A DNA stretch of 64,000 nucleotides from the NCBI RefSeq assembly GCF_027111335.1, contig NZ_CP114288.1:2046001-2110000 (forward strand), in the 5' to 3' direction. A model generated the notes under the pieces. That model saw nothing but the letters and a program-made list of their open reading frames with translations. It was not told where the DNA came from and made no database searches. Source of the stretch: Flavobacterium aquiphilum (GTDB lineage Bacteria > Bacteroidota > Bacteroidia > Flavobacteriales > Flavobacteriaceae). The first letter of the stretch is position 1, and the number at the start of each line of letters is the position of its first letter. The position numbers and the translations under genes were made by a program. This document shows, piece by piece, positions 16,824 through 26,128 of this stretch.

Positions 16824-18965
16824 ATGTCAAATAGTAACACAGAAAAAATGACTTTTCAACATGTAAGCTACCTTTGGGATGAAGCCAAAGCACAGGAGTT
16901 GGCCGGAGATGAAGTAGCTCTTTTTATTTATCGCTCGAATTTATTGGGAGCCGATTTGCGATTAACAAATTACGGTGGAGGTAACACCTCTGTAAAAATA
17001 ATAGACAAGGATCCTTTGACAGGAGCCGATTCAGAAGTAATGTGGATCAAAGGTTCGGGTGGGGACATCGGGACGTTGACCAAATCAGGTTGTGCAGCTT
17101 TGTATTTAGAGAGATTGCGCAATTTGGAAAACGTGTACAGAGGGATAGAATTTGAAGACGAAATGGTGGAATTGTTCAACCACTGTATTTTTGATTTGGC
17201 TTCCAAAGCACCATCGATCGACACACCTTTACACGGTTTTTTGCCATTTAAACATATTGACCACCTACACCCGGATGCGGCTATCGCGATTGCTGCGGCC
17301 AAAGACGGAAAAAAAATCACCGAAGAATTATTTAACGGTGAAATTGGTTGGGTAGGCTGGCAACGTCCAGGTTTTGACTTGGGGCTTCAACTAAGAAGCT
17401 GTTTGGAAGAAGCCGCTAAAAACGGAAAAAAATTAAGAGGTATCATGTTAGGGTCTCACGGTTTGTTTACCTGGGGAGACACTGCTTACGAAAGTTATAT
17501 CAACACGCTTGAGGTAATCGAGAAATGTGCCGAATACTTGGAAAGTAATTACGGACAAAAACGCCCTGTTTTTGGAGGAAAGAAAATTGACAGCCTTCCT
17601 GAAGCAGACCGCAAATTGCAAGCTGCGAAAGTGGCTCCAATCTTGAGAGGTTTTTGTTCTTCAGAGCGTCAAATGATCGGTCATTATACCGATGACGCAA
17701 GAGTTTTGGAATTTATCAATTCTAATGATTTGACTAAATTGGCGCCATTGGGAACTTCTTGTCCGGACCACTTCTTGCGTACCAAAATCAGTCCGCTAGT
17801 GTTGGAGTTGGATCCAAACGAAGATGTATCGGATGTTGCTGCGGTTAAAGCCAAATTGGCTCCAGCCTTCGAAGCTTACCGAGCCATGTATAAAGATTAT
17901 TATAATACCTGCAAAAAATCAAACTCACCAGCCATGCGTGACCCAAACCCAGTGGTTATTTTATACCCTGGAGTAGGAATGTTTACGTTTGCCAAAGACA
18001 AAACCATGGCACGCTTGGCATCGGAATACTATATCAATGCAGTGAACGTAATGAAAGGGGCTGAGGCTGTTTCAGAATATACTTCATTGCCACACCAAGA
18101 AGCTTTCGATATCGAATATTGGTTGTTGGAAGAAGCCAAATTGCAACGTATGCCAAAACCAAAATCCTTGTCGGGAAGAGTAGCCTTGATTACCGGTTCG
18201 GCAGGAGGAATTGGTAAGGCAATTGCCAAAAAGTTTGCCCAAGAGGGAGCTTGTGTGGTGATCAACGATATCAACGAAGAGCGTTTGCAAGGAGCAACAG
18301 CCGAGTTTGTAAAAATGTTCGGAAAAGATGCTGTTTCAAGCACATTGTTGAACGTAACAGACACTGAAAGCACTGAAAAAGCATTGGACGAAGCTTGTCT
18401 TGCTTTTGGTGGAGCCGATATCATCGTGAACAACGCGGGAATCAGTATCTCCAAATCAATCGCAGACCATACTTTGGAAGAATGGGACAGATTGTATGAT
18501 ATCTTGGTAAAAGGACAATTTATTGTTTCTAAAGCGGGAATCGAAATAATGCGTAAACAAGGATTTGGTGGTGACATCGTAAACATCGTGTCTAAAAACG
18601 CGGTGGTTGCAGGACCAAACAACCCTGGTTACGGATCGGCCAAAGCAGCTCAGGCACACTTGACGCGCTTAATGGCAGCAGAACTAGGAGCGGACAAAAT
18701 CCGTGTGAACACGGTAAACCCAGATGCGGTAATCTCGGATTCGAATATTTGGTCTGGAGGTTGGGCAGAAGGACGTGCCAAAGCGTATGGTATTACAGTT
18801 GCGGAATTGCCTGCCTACTACGCAAAACGCACCTTATTGAACGAAATTATATTGCCAGATGACATTGCAAACGCTTGTTTCGCATTCGTTGGTGGTCTGT
18901 TGGGTAAATCGACAGGAAACGCACTGAATGTTGACGGCGGAGTGTCCATGGGCTTTTACAGATAG
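16824..18965 (+). CDS. rhaEW: Bifunctional L-rhamnulose-1-phosphate aldolase / L-lactaldehyde dehydrogenase
   Basis: A 713-residue cytoplasmic fusion read from the ATG at 16824. A longer in-frame start at 16776 falls inside the GC-rich repeat and adds only a basic tail. Residues about 20-440 are a class II aldolase/adducin-type domain (LTNYGGGNTSVK, IKGSGGDIGTL, DTPLHGFLPFKHIDHLHPDA, LGSHGLFTWGD) with metal-binding histidines. From about 450 an SDR domain follows: GSAGGIGKAI binds NAD, NNAGIS is the structural motif, and Tyr603/Lys607 form the YxxxK active site. The aldolase splits rhamnulose-1-phosphate into DHAP and L-lactaldehyde, and the SDR half oxidises the aldehyde to L-lactate. This matches the RhaEW type of Bacillus. 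The gene uses more C-ending codons than neighbouring rhaI, suggesting high expression. A strong terminator follows. Confidence 0.92.
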   Translation: MSNSNTEKMTFQHVSYLWDEAKAQELAGDEVALFIYRSNLLGADLRLTNYGGGNTSVKIIDKDPLTGADSEVMWIKGSGGDIGTLTKSGCAALYLERLRNLENVYRGIEFEDEMVELFNHCIFDLASKAPSIDTPLHGFLPFKHIDHLHPDAAIAIAAAKDGKKITEELFNGEIGWVGWQRPGFDLGLQLRSCLEEAAKNGKKLRGIMLGSHGLFTWGDTAYESYINTLEVIEKCAEYLESNYGQKRPVFGGKKIDSLPEADRKLQAAKVAPILRGFCSSERQMIGHYTDDARVLEFINSNDLTKLAPLGTSCPDHFLRTKISPLVLELDPNEDVSDVAAVKAKLAPAFEAYRAMYKDYYNTCKKSNSPAMRDPNPVVILYPGVGMFTFAKDKTMARLASEYYINAVNVMKGAEAVSEYTSLPHQEAFDIEYWLLEEAKLQRMPKPKSLSGRVALITGSAGGIGKAIAKKFAQEGACVVINDINEERLQGATAEFVKMFGKDAVSSTLLNVTDTESTEKALDEACLAFGGADIIVNNAGISISKSIADHTLEEWDRLYDILVKGQFIVSKAGIEIMRKQGFGGDIVNIVSKNAVVAGPNNPGYGSAKAAQAHLTRLMAAELGADKIRVNTVNPDAVISDSNIWSGGWAEGRAKAYGITVAELPAYYAKRTLLNEIILPDDIANACFAFVGGLLGKSTGNALNVDGGVSMGFYR

Positions 18966-19010
18966 TTTAAATAATTTAGGTTTTGGTTAAACAAAGTGGT
19001 TTTTGTTTAT

Positions 19011-19048
19011 CTAACGTCCGACAGTAATGTCGGGCGTTAGGTTTTTTT
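19011..19048 (+). terminator. Rho-independent terminator after the aldolase/dehydrogenase gene
   Basis: CTAACGTCCGAC (19011-19022) pairs with GTCGGGCGTTAG (19029-19040) across a six-base loop, with one G-U pair, followed by a run of seven T (19042-19048). It separates rhaT-rhaEW from the rhaI transcript. Confidence 0.88.
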
Positions 19049-19241
19049 TAGAGCTAATAAAAGACCAAGATTTTTCTTAGGAGTAAGTTTCAAAATAGGC
19101 ATATTTAACTAGAGGAAATTAAAAATGACTTATTTTTATATAAAAAAAAGAATAAATTAAAGTTTAGTTTATTCGAATAAGTTGAAGTGTAAAAATAGTA
19201 AGTTAACCAGGAGATTTTAAACTCCATAAAAAAATAATACC

Positions 19242-20516
19242 ATGATAATAGGATCAAACAATATAGAATCTCATAATGAGAAGTTATTAAAGGCACATCA
19301 AAATAAATTGGTTTTTACTGCATCAGAAATTGCAGAATCAGAAGCCATTATTAAAAAATTAGTCGATTTTCAAATCGCAATTCCATCTTGGGCTTTAGGG
19401 ACAGGAGGAACTAGATTTGGACGTTTTGCAGGAGGTGGTGAACCACGTTCTTTGGAAGAAAAAATTGAAGACGTAGGTTTGTTACACGCCTTAAATAATT
19501 CATCAGGAGCAATATCATTACACATTCCTTGGGATATCCCAACAGATGCAAATGCAATAAAAGCTTTGGCTGCTCAACATAATTTGAAATTTGATGCAGT
19601 TAACTCAAATACTTTTCAGGATCAGGCGAACCAAGCTCATTCATATAAATTCGGTTCATTGCAAAATGTAAGCAAAGCGGTTCGTAAACAAGCTGTTGCA
19701 CACAATATTGAGGTTATTAAGCAAGGAATCGAATTGGGTTCTGAGTCTTTAACTGTATGGTTAGCTGATGGATCTTCTTTCCCTGGACAATTAAATTTCC
19801 GTAAAGCTTACCAAAACACGCTGGAAAGTTTGGAAGAAATTTACGAAGCTATGCCTTCTAACTGGAAATTATTTTTGGAGTACAAATGTGCTGAACCAAA
19901 TTTCTATTCTACTACAGTTGCTGATTGGGGACAATCTTATTCTTATGTGAAAAAATTAGGTGATAGAGCTCAAACATTGGTTGATTTAGGACATCATTTG
20001 CCAAATGCTAACATTGAGCAAATCGTTTCTATATTATTGATGGAAGGAAAATTAGGTGGATTCCACTTTAATGATTCAAAATATGGTGATGATGATTTAA
20101 CTGCCGGAGCTTTAAAACCATATCAATTATTCCTTATTTTCAATGAATTAGTTGAAGGTATGGATGCAAGAGGAATGAATCATGCCAAAGATTTGGGTTG
20201 GATGATTGATGCTTCTCACAATATTAAAGATCCGATGGAAGATCTATTGCAATCTGTTGAAGCAATTATGATTGCTTATGCTCAAGCACTTTCTGTGGAC
20301 AGAAAAGCATTGGAAATTGCTCAGGAAGAAAATGACGTCGTAAAAGCACAAGAAATTTTACAAAATGCTTTCCGTACAGATGTTCGTGCTTTAGTAGCCG
20401 AAGCCCGTTTACGTGCAGGAGCAGCATTAAATCCGGTAGCATTGTACCGCAGTCTTGACGTTAGAGGGAATCTAATCGGTGAAAGAGGATTAAAAACTAT
20501 GGCTACAGGCTTGTAA
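19242..20516 (+). CDS. rhaI: L-rhamnose isomerase, RhaI type
   Basis: A 424-residue cytoplasmic TIM-barrel isomerase of the RhaI type (Pseudomonas stutzeri-like) rather than the enterobacterial RhaA type. It has the N-terminal segment IPSWALGTGGTRFGRFAGGGEPR, and the expected metal ligands lie in LEYKCAEP (Glu), LVDLGHH (Asp/His), GGFHFNDSK (His, Asp) and GWMIDASHNI (Asp). It converts L-rhamnose to L-rhamnulose. The ATG at 19242 is preceded by an A-rich tract. It is 276 bases downstream of the previous gene, beyond a strong terminator, so it probably has its own promoter. A perfect 12-base palindrome TTATTCGAATAA lies at 19169-19180. rhaB follows after 11 bases, so the two are co-transcribed. 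Confidence 0.93.
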   Translation: MIIGSNNIESHNEKLLKAHQNKLVFTASEIAESEAIIKKLVDFQIAIPSWALGTGGTRFGRFAGGGEPRSLEEKIEDVGLLHALNNSSGAISLHIPWDIPTDANAIKALAAQHNLKFDAVNSNTFQDQANQAHSYKFGSLQNVSKAVRKQAVAHNIEVIKQGIELGSESLTVWLADGSSFPGQLNFRKAYQNTLESLEEIYEAMPSNWKLFLEYKCAEPNFYSTTVADWGQSYSYVKKLGDRAQTLVDLGHHLPNANIEQIVSILLMEGKLGGFHFNDSKYGDDDLTAGALKPYQLFLIFNELVEGMDARGMNHAKDLGWMIDASHNIKDPMEDLLQSVEAIMIAYAQALSVDRKALEIAQEENDVVKAQEILQNAFRTDVRALVAEARLRAGAALNPVALYRSLDVRGNLIGERGLKTMATGL

Positions 20517-20527
20517 AAAATACTATA

Positions 20528-21889
20528 ATGAATGTAGTCGCAATTTTTGATATTGGTAAAACCAACAAGAAAGTTTTTTTGTTCAACGAAAACTATAAAA
20601 TTGTTTGGGAAAAATCAGTGAATTTTGAAGAAACGGTGGATGAAGACGGTTTTCCCTGCGAAAATATAGTGTTGCTAAAAAACTGGATGCTGGAACAATT
20701 ATCAGAAATAAAAAATCTGACGAACTATGTCTTAAAAGCAGTCAATTTTAGTACTTATGGGGCTAGTTTTGTTTATGTAGATGACCAAGGAAATGCTTTG
20801 ACGCCTCTATATAATTATTTGAAGGATTATCCCGAAGATCTAAAAGAGGAATTTTATAAAAAGTACAAAGGAAAACAAGAGTTTGCTCTGAAAACGGCTT
20901 CCCCGGTTTTGGGAAGCCTTAATTCGGGCATGCAAATTTATAGGCTGAAAGCAGAGAAACCTGATTTGTTTGAGAAAGTAAAATATTGTTTGCATTTGCC
21001 ACAATATCTTAGCTCTATTTTGACGGGAGAGTTTTTTACAGATATTACAAGTGTTGGTTGTCATACAAATCTTTGGAATTTCAAAAAGATGAAGTATCAC
21101 AAATGGCTTAAAAAAGAGCACATAATCGAAAAGATTCCGCCATTCCATTACGGCAAAGATACTATCAAAACAGCTGATGGGTTATTGGTAGGTGGCGGAT
21201 TGCATGATAGTTCTTCAGCCATTATTCCTTATACTGCAAACTTTACAGAACCTTTTGTTTTGTTGTCAACGGGAACCTGGAGTATTTCGTTAAACCCTTT
21301 CAATAATAAAGAATTAACGTTTGATGAATTAGAGGCTGATTGTTTGTGTTATCTGCAATACATTGAAAAACCGGTAAAAGCAGCTCGTTTATTTTCTGGG
21401 AATGTACATGAGGTACAAACCAAAAGACTGGCTGAACACTTTAATGTCCCTTTGGATACTTACAAAGAAGTGTATTACGATAAAAAAATTGCCGCAAACT
21501 TAAGAGCAATTAACTATTCAATCGTTTTTTCAAAAAAGGCAAGCTCAGGAATATTAAAAGAATGTGCTTTTGGAATAAGAAATCTTTCCGATTTCAAAAC
21601 TTATGAAATTGCTTATCACCAATTGATGCTTGATTTGGTTGAACAACAGGTTTCTTCAACGAATTTGATAATTCATAATAGTCCTGTGAAAAAGATTTTT
21701 GTGGATGGTGGTTTTAGTAAAAATTCCCTTTTTATGAATTTGCTGGCAGAAGCTTATCCGGACATGGAAGTGTATGCTGCATCGATGGCTCAGGCGAGTG
21801 CTTTGGGCGCTGCGTTGGCAATTCATGATAGCTGGAATCCTAAGCCTATCCAAAATGATTTAATTGATTTGAAATTTTACAAACATTAA
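20528..21889 (+). CDS. rhaB: L-rhamnulokinase, FGGY family
   Basis: A 453-residue FGGY sugar kinase. The N-terminal phosphate-binding loop reads FDIGKTNKKVFLF, the sugar-binding region FSTYGASFVY is followed by GLHDSSSAI and STGTWSISLNP, and the C-terminal lobe carries FVDGGFSKNSLF with the adenosine-binding ASALGAAL. It phosphorylates L-rhamnulose at C1 using ATP. It is the third step encoded here and sits 11 bases after rhaI; lutA starts 6 bases after its stop. The family includes xylulo-, fuculo- and rhamnulokinases, and the assignment to rhamnulose rests on the neighbours. Confidence 0.9.
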   Translation: MNVVAIFDIGKTNKKVFLFNENYKIVWEKSVNFEETVDEDGFPCENIVLLKNWMLEQLSEIKNLTNYVLKAVNFSTYGASFVYVDDQGNALTPLYNYLKDYPEDLKEEFYKKYKGKQEFALKTASPVLGSLNSGMQIYRLKAEKPDLFEKVKYCLHLPQYLSSILTGEFFTDITSVGCHTNLWNFKKMKYHKWLKKEHIIEKIPPFHYGKDTIKTADGLLVGGGLHDSSSAIIPYTANFTEPFVLLSTGTWSISLNPFNNKELTFDELEADCLCYLQYIEKPVKAARLFSGNVHEVQTKRLAEHFNVPLDTYKEVYYDKKIAANLRAINYSIVFSKKASSGILKECAFGIRNLSDFKTYEIAYHQLMLDLVEQQVSSTNLIIHNSPVKKIFVDGGFSKNSLFMNLLAEAYPDMEVYAASMAQASALGAALAIHDSWNPKPIQNDLIDLKFYKH

Positions 21890-21895
21890 AATAGT

Positions 21896-22636
21896 ATGCT
21901 AGTCGGACTTTTTATACCTTGTTATGTAAACCAATTTTATCCAAAAGTAGCAATTGCTACTTATGAATTATTACAAAAATTGGGATGTACAGTTGAGTTT
22001 CCGCTTGACCAAACCTGTTGCGGACAACCAATGGCCAATAGTGGTTATGAACATTTAACCAAAGGTTGTGATAAAAATTTTATTGACAATTTTTCTAAAT
22101 ACGATTATATAGTTTGCCCTTCTGGAAGTTGTGTGTTGCATGTAAAAGATCATTTACATGACGAAAACAGGGAAGAACTTGCCTCAAAAATGAGGAAAGG
22201 AGTCTATGAATTGACAGAGTTTATTACCGATGTTTTGAAAGTGGAAAGCATAGATGCGAAATTCCCATTTCGAGTTGGTATTCACCAAAGCTGTCATGGA
22301 CAACGAGGTTTGAAACTTTCTCAAATGACCGAATTGAATGCGCCTTTTTTCTCTAAACCTGGACAGTTGTTAAGTAAAATCAAAGAGATTGATGTGGTTT
22401 CTTTGACCCGAAAAGACGAATGTTGCGGTTTTGGAGGAACTTTTTGTGTAACCGAAGAAGCCGTTTCAGTAAAGATGGGGCAAGACCGTGTGAAAGACCA
22501 TGAACGACAAGGAGTGGACTATATAACTGGAGTTGATATGTCGTGTTTGATGCATTTGGATGGTATTTTGAAAAGGCAAAAAAGCCCAATAAAAACAATC
22601 CATATCGCTGAAATATTAAATTCGGCAGCAAATTAA
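21896..22636 (+). CDS. lutA: L-lactate oxidation complex subunit LutA (Fe-S protein, two CCG domains)
   Basis: A 246-residue cytoplasmic protein with the two cysteine-rich CCG modules typical of LutA/LldE. These are FIPCYVNQFYPKVA with DQTCCGQPMANSGY in the first half, and HQSCHGQRGL with DECCGFGGTFCVTEEAVS in the second. With LutB and LutC it oxidises L-lactate to pyruvate. It starts 6 bases after rhaB, linking lactate oxidation directly to the rhamnose pathway, whose aldolase/dehydrogenase step yields L-lactate. The usual lutA-lutB adjacency is broken by a GH28 gene. Confidence 0.93.
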   Translation: MLVGLFIPCYVNQFYPKVAIATYELLQKLGCTVEFPLDQTCCGQPMANSGYEHLTKGCDKNFIDNFSKYDYIVCPSGSCVLHVKDHLHDENREELASKMRKGVYELTEFITDVLKVESIDAKFPFRVGIHQSCHGQRGLKLSQMTELNAPFFSKPGQLLSKIKEIDVVSLTRKDECCGFGGTFCVTEEAVSVKMGQDRVKDHERQGVDYITGVDMSCLMHLDGILKRQKSPIKTIHIAEILNSAAN

Positions 22637-22687
22637 ATAGAAATATAATCGTTTAACTCTTAGTTTTTTAAACTGAAAAACACTGCA

Positions 22688-24058
22688 ATGATTAAAAAAA
22701 CAACAATAGGTTTGGTATTTTTTCTTTCAGTTATTTTTCTGTCTTTTAAGAAAAATCAAGCTTCGGTACCTTTAACAGAAGTAATAGTAAAGGCTCCTTT
22801 TGAGATGCCGGCTATCAAAATACCGGAATTTAGCAATTGCAAAAAATTCTCAATCGTTGATTTTGGCGCCATTTCAGGAGATAAAATTAAAATTTCCAAT
22901 GCTATAAACAAGGCAATAGACAAAGCCAATAAAATAGGTGGAGGAATTGTCGTTATCCCTAAAGGGGAATGGTTAACGGGTAAAATTCATTTTAAAAGTA
23001 ATGTGAATTTGCATTTGGAAAAAGGTGCTGTTTTACTTTTTTCCGAAGATCCAAAAGATTATTTGCCTGCCGTAAACAGCACTTGGGAAGGTTACGAATG
23101 TCTTAATTATTCGCCATTGGTTTATGCCTATCAATGCAAAAATATTGCTATTACTGGTGAAGGTGAATTGAAAGCCAAAATGGATGTTTGGACAGAATGG
23201 TTCAAACGCCCAAAGCCTCACATGGAAAGCCTTAAGCGATTATATTACCTTGCCTCTTATGATAAACCGATGAAAGAGAGGATGATGGTTAACGATACCG
23301 CGCATCTTCGTCCTCAATTCATTCAGTTTAATCGTTGTACCAATATTTTGATGGACGGAATTTCGATTACCAATAGCCCTTTTTGGTCAATCCATCCTTT
23401 TTTGTCCAAAGATGTTGTACTCCGAAATCTTAAAGTTTACGCGCATGGCCATAACAACGATGGTGTTGATCCGGAAATGAGCCAGAATGTATTAATCGAA
23501 AATTGTGTTTTTGACCAAGGAGATGATGCAATTGCGATAAAATCGGGTTGTGGAAAAAATGCTTGGAAATTGAATACACCATCAAAGAATATTGTCATTC
23601 GCAATTGTACGGTCAAAAATGGGCATCAATTAGTGGCAATCGGAAGTGAATTGTCTGGCGGAGTTGAAAATGTATTTATCGATAACTGCAATGTTGTTGA
23701 CGGAGCAAAATTGAATCACTTATTGTTCATAAAAACCAATGAACGCAGAGGTGGATATGTAAGCAATATTTACATGAGCAATGTGACTTCAGGTAAAATT
23801 GATCAAGGAATATTAGGAATCGAAACCGATGTGTTGTATCAATGGAGGGATTTGGTTCCAACTATTGAACGCAGGTTCACTCCGATAAAAAATATACATC
23901 TCGAAAATGTAAGCGCTACCAATGTAAAGTTTATATCTAGAGTTTTGGGACAAAAAGAGCTTCCGGTAGAAAATGTATTTCTTAAAAATGTTAAAGCAAC
24001 AGAAATTAAAGAGAAGGACAATATTCATGAAAATCTCTTGAATTTTGTAAATAATTAA
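22688..24058 (+). CDS. Glycoside hydrolase family 28, inserted between lutA and lutB
   Basis: A 456-residue secreted beta-helix enzyme. A signal peptide (TTIGLVFFLSVIFLSF) is followed by the GH28 pattern: FGAISGDKIKISNAINKAID, then HGHNNDGVDPEMS with Asp258, GDDAIAIKSG with Asp279/Asp280, and NGHQLVAIGSE with His313 in the place of the catalytic-site histidine. All four key positions are therefore present, unlike the GH28 at 4646. It likely removes terminal galacturonate from pectic oligosaccharides in the periplasm. It lies 51 bases after lutA and 65 before lutB, in the same direction, so a periplasmic hydrolase is apparently transcribed inside a cytoplasmic lactate-oxidation operon. Confidence 0.9.
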   Translation: MIKKTTIGLVFFLSVIFLSFKKNQASVPLTEVIVKAPFEMPAIKIPEFSNCKKFSIVDFGAISGDKIKISNAINKAIDKANKIGGGIVVIPKGEWLTGKIHFKSNVNLHLEKGAVLLFSEDPKDYLPAVNSTWEGYECLNYSPLVYAYQCKNIAITGEGELKAKMDVWTEWFKRPKPHMESLKRLYYLASYDKPMKERMMVNDTAHLRPQFIQFNRCTNILMDGISITNSPFWSIHPFLSKDVVLRNLKVYAHGHNNDGVDPEMSQNVLIENCVFDQGDDAIAIKSGCGKNAWKLNTPSKNIVIRNCTVKNGHQLVAIGSELSGGVENVFIDNCNVVDGAKLNHLLFIKTNERRGGYVSNIYMSNVTSGKIDQGILGIETDVLYQWRDLVPTIERRFTPIKNIHLENVSATNVKFISRVLGQKELPVENVFLKNVKATEIKEKDNIHENLLNFVNN

Positions 24059-24123
24059 AAAAGAATAACGTCAAAAAAGAATAGTCAAGATTTCTATTTT
24101 TTTAATTTGTAAATAACAAAAAG

Positions 24124-25524
24124 ATGTCTTCAACAAAAATAGTAGAACACAGTGAAGCTGCCGCTCGTTTTAACAAGGATGGGAAACGGGTAGATTGGCA
24201 TGATGAAACACTTTGGTTCGTTCGGGAGAAACGTGATAAAGCAGCTCATCAAATTCCGGATTGGGAATTACTGAGAGAAACAGCGTCTAAGATTAAGAAT
24301 AATGTTCTTTCGAATATTCATGATTATCTGGTGGAATTTGAAGAGAACGCTCTTAAAAATGGTGTTATCGTTCATTGGGCTGCCGACGGAAAAGAACACA
24401 ATGAAATTGTACATTCTATAATTGCAAAGCATGGTGTTAAGCAGATGGTTAAATCCAAATCGATGCTTACCGAAGAATGTCATCTGAATGAATATTTAAC
24501 CGAAAAAGGGATTGATGTAATCGATACCGATTTGGGAGAACGTATTGTTCAACTTAGAAATGAACCGCCCAGCCATATTGTTTTACCCGCTATTCACCTT
24601 AAAAAAGAAGATGTAAGCGAAACTTTTCACGAGCATTTAGGAACAGAGAAAGGGAACAACAATCCGCAATATTTAACCGAAGCCGCAAGATTGCACCTGA
24701 GGGATACTTTTTTAACGAGGAAAGTGGCTTTAACAGGGGTGAATTTTGCTGTTGCAGAAACCGGTGAGTTTGTGGTTTGTACCAATGAAGGAAATGCTGA
24801 TATGGGAGCTCATCTTGCCGATGTGCATATCGCTTGTATGGGATTTGAAAAATTGATTCCGCAGCGCAAACATCTTGGTGTTTTTCTTAGATTATTAGCT
24901 AGAAGTGCTACAGGACAACCAATAACCACTTTTTCCAGTCATTTTAAAAAGCCGAGAGAAGGGCAGGAAATGCACATTGTTATTGTGGATAACGGCAGAA
25001 CAACACAATTGGGAAGAGAAGATTTCAGGAATTCTTTGAAATGTATCCGTTGTGGAGCCTGTATGAATACTTGTCCGGTTTATAGACGCAGTGGTGGACA
25101 TAGTTACCATAACGCGGTTGCAGGTCCTATTGGTTCTATTTTGGCTCCTAATTTGGATATGAGCAAAAATGCCGATTTACCGTTTGCAAGTACGCTTTGT
25201 GGTTCTTGTACCAATGTATGTCCTGTAAAAATTGATATCCATGATCAATTGTACAAATGGCGACAGGTGTTGGTAAAAGAAGGGCATACCCCAACAGCAA
25301 AAACAATTGCCATGAATACAATGGCAACCGTTTTGGCAAGTCCTACCGTATTTAATTTGGCAGGTAAAATGGGGAAATTTGTAATGAAAAATGCACCTAT
25401 CATGGTTAATAATGGTTTAAACAAATGGTATGATAACAGGGAAATGCCCGAAGTACCGGAAGAATCATTTAGAGATTGGTATAAGAAAAATTCAAGAGAA
25501 TCAAAAGGGAAAAACAATGAGTAG
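24124..25524 (+). CDS. lutB: L-lactate oxidation complex subunit LutB (iron-sulfur protein)
   Basis: A 466-residue cytoplasmic subunit of full LutB length. The N-terminal two-thirds is a LUD-type domain (SMLTEECHLNEYL, DTDLGERIVQL, LTGVNFAVAETG). The C-terminal part binds two [4Fe-4S] clusters through CIRCGACMNTCPV and CGSCTNVCPV, and ends with a helical DUF3390-like tail. It passes electrons from lactate within the LutABC complex. Its stop overlaps the lutC start by 8 bases, a sign of translational coupling. Confidence 0.94.
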   Translation: MSSTKIVEHSEAAARFNKDGKRVDWHDETLWFVREKRDKAAHQIPDWELLRETASKIKNNVLSNIHDYLVEFEENALKNGVIVHWAADGKEHNEIVHSIIAKHGVKQMVKSKSMLTEECHLNEYLTEKGIDVIDTDLGERIVQLRNEPPSHIVLPAIHLKKEDVSETFHEHLGTEKGNNNPQYLTEAARLHLRDTFLTRKVALTGVNFAVAETGEFVVCTNEGNADMGAHLADVHIACMGFEKLIPQRKHLGVFLRLLARSATGQPITTFSSHFKKPREGQEMHIVIVDNGRTTQLGREDFRNSLKCIRCGACMNTCPVYRRSGGHSYHNAVAGPIGSILAPNLDMSKNADLPFASTLCGSCTNVCPVKIDIHDQLYKWRQVLVKEGHTPTAKTIAMNTMATVLASPTVFNLAGKMGKFVMKNAPIMVNNGLNKWYDNREMPEVPEESFRDWYKKNSRESKGKNNE

Positions 25525-26104
25525 TAAAGTTGAAATATTACGAAAAGTAAAGCAAAATCAGCCAGCATTTGTTAGTGAATTGCCAGATTTGAATGTTTTG
25601 GGTTCTGAAAGTTTTGACATACTCGAAAAATATAAAACGGTTTTAAAGGGTATTGGTGGTGATTTTGTTGAAGTCAGAGATTATCACGATATAATTGACT
25701 TTGTAAAGAAAAATTACGCCGTAGATAAAAGAATAATCACGACTATACCGGAACTGTCCGAAATTGCAAAGACAGATTGGTTGGATGTCGATCCACATTC
25801 TTTGGAAGATGTAGAATTGACTTTGGTTAAGGCACATTTTGGCGTTGCCGAAAATTCGGCACTTTGGGTAACCGACGCTATTTTGGGTCAAAGAGTTTCA
25901 GCGTTTATACCACAATATTTGGCTATTGTCGTAAATAAGCATAATATTGTAGCTACTATGCATCAAGCTTATGATCGGATAGGTAGTCAAGAATATGGTT
26001 TTGGAACTTTTATTGCCGGGCCATCAAAAACTGCTGACATCGAACAATCCCTTGTATTGGGGGCACATGGAGCGCGAGGTTTAGTAGTATTTTTAATGGA
26101 ATAG
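25517..26104 (+). CDS. lutC: L-lactate oxidation complex subunit LutC (LUD domain)
   Basis: A 195-residue cytoplasmic protein of the LUD/DUF162 family. The ATG at 25517 is chosen over a longer in-frame start at 25430 because it gives a normal LutC N-terminus (MSSKVEILRKVKQNQ) and the short overlap with lutB. Diagnostic segments are AHFGVAENSALWVTDA, FIPQYLAIVVNKHNIV and the C-terminal GPSKTADIEQSLVLGAHGAR, the last being the LUD signature. It completes the LutABC set. The following dehydrogenase gene starts 24 bases later, so it is probably on the same transcript. Confidence 0.93.
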   Translation: MSSKVEILRKVKQNQPAFVSELPDLNVLGSESFDILEKYKTVLKGIGGDFVEVRDYHDIIDFVKKNYAVDKRIITTIPELSEIAKTDWLDVDPHSLEDVELTLVKAHFGVAENSALWVTDAILGQRVSAFIPQYLAIVVNKHNIVATMHQAYDRIGSQEYGFGTFIAGPSKTADIEQSLVLGAHGARGLVVFLME

Positions 26105-26128
26105 ACAAAAAAAACTAAAACTACAAAT

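Noticed and set aside
18029..18622. A 197-codon open frame on the minus strand inside the aldolase/dehydrogenase gene.
   Set aside because: It is antisense to a well-supported SDR domain, has no recognisable motifs, and arises from the codon bias of the real gene.
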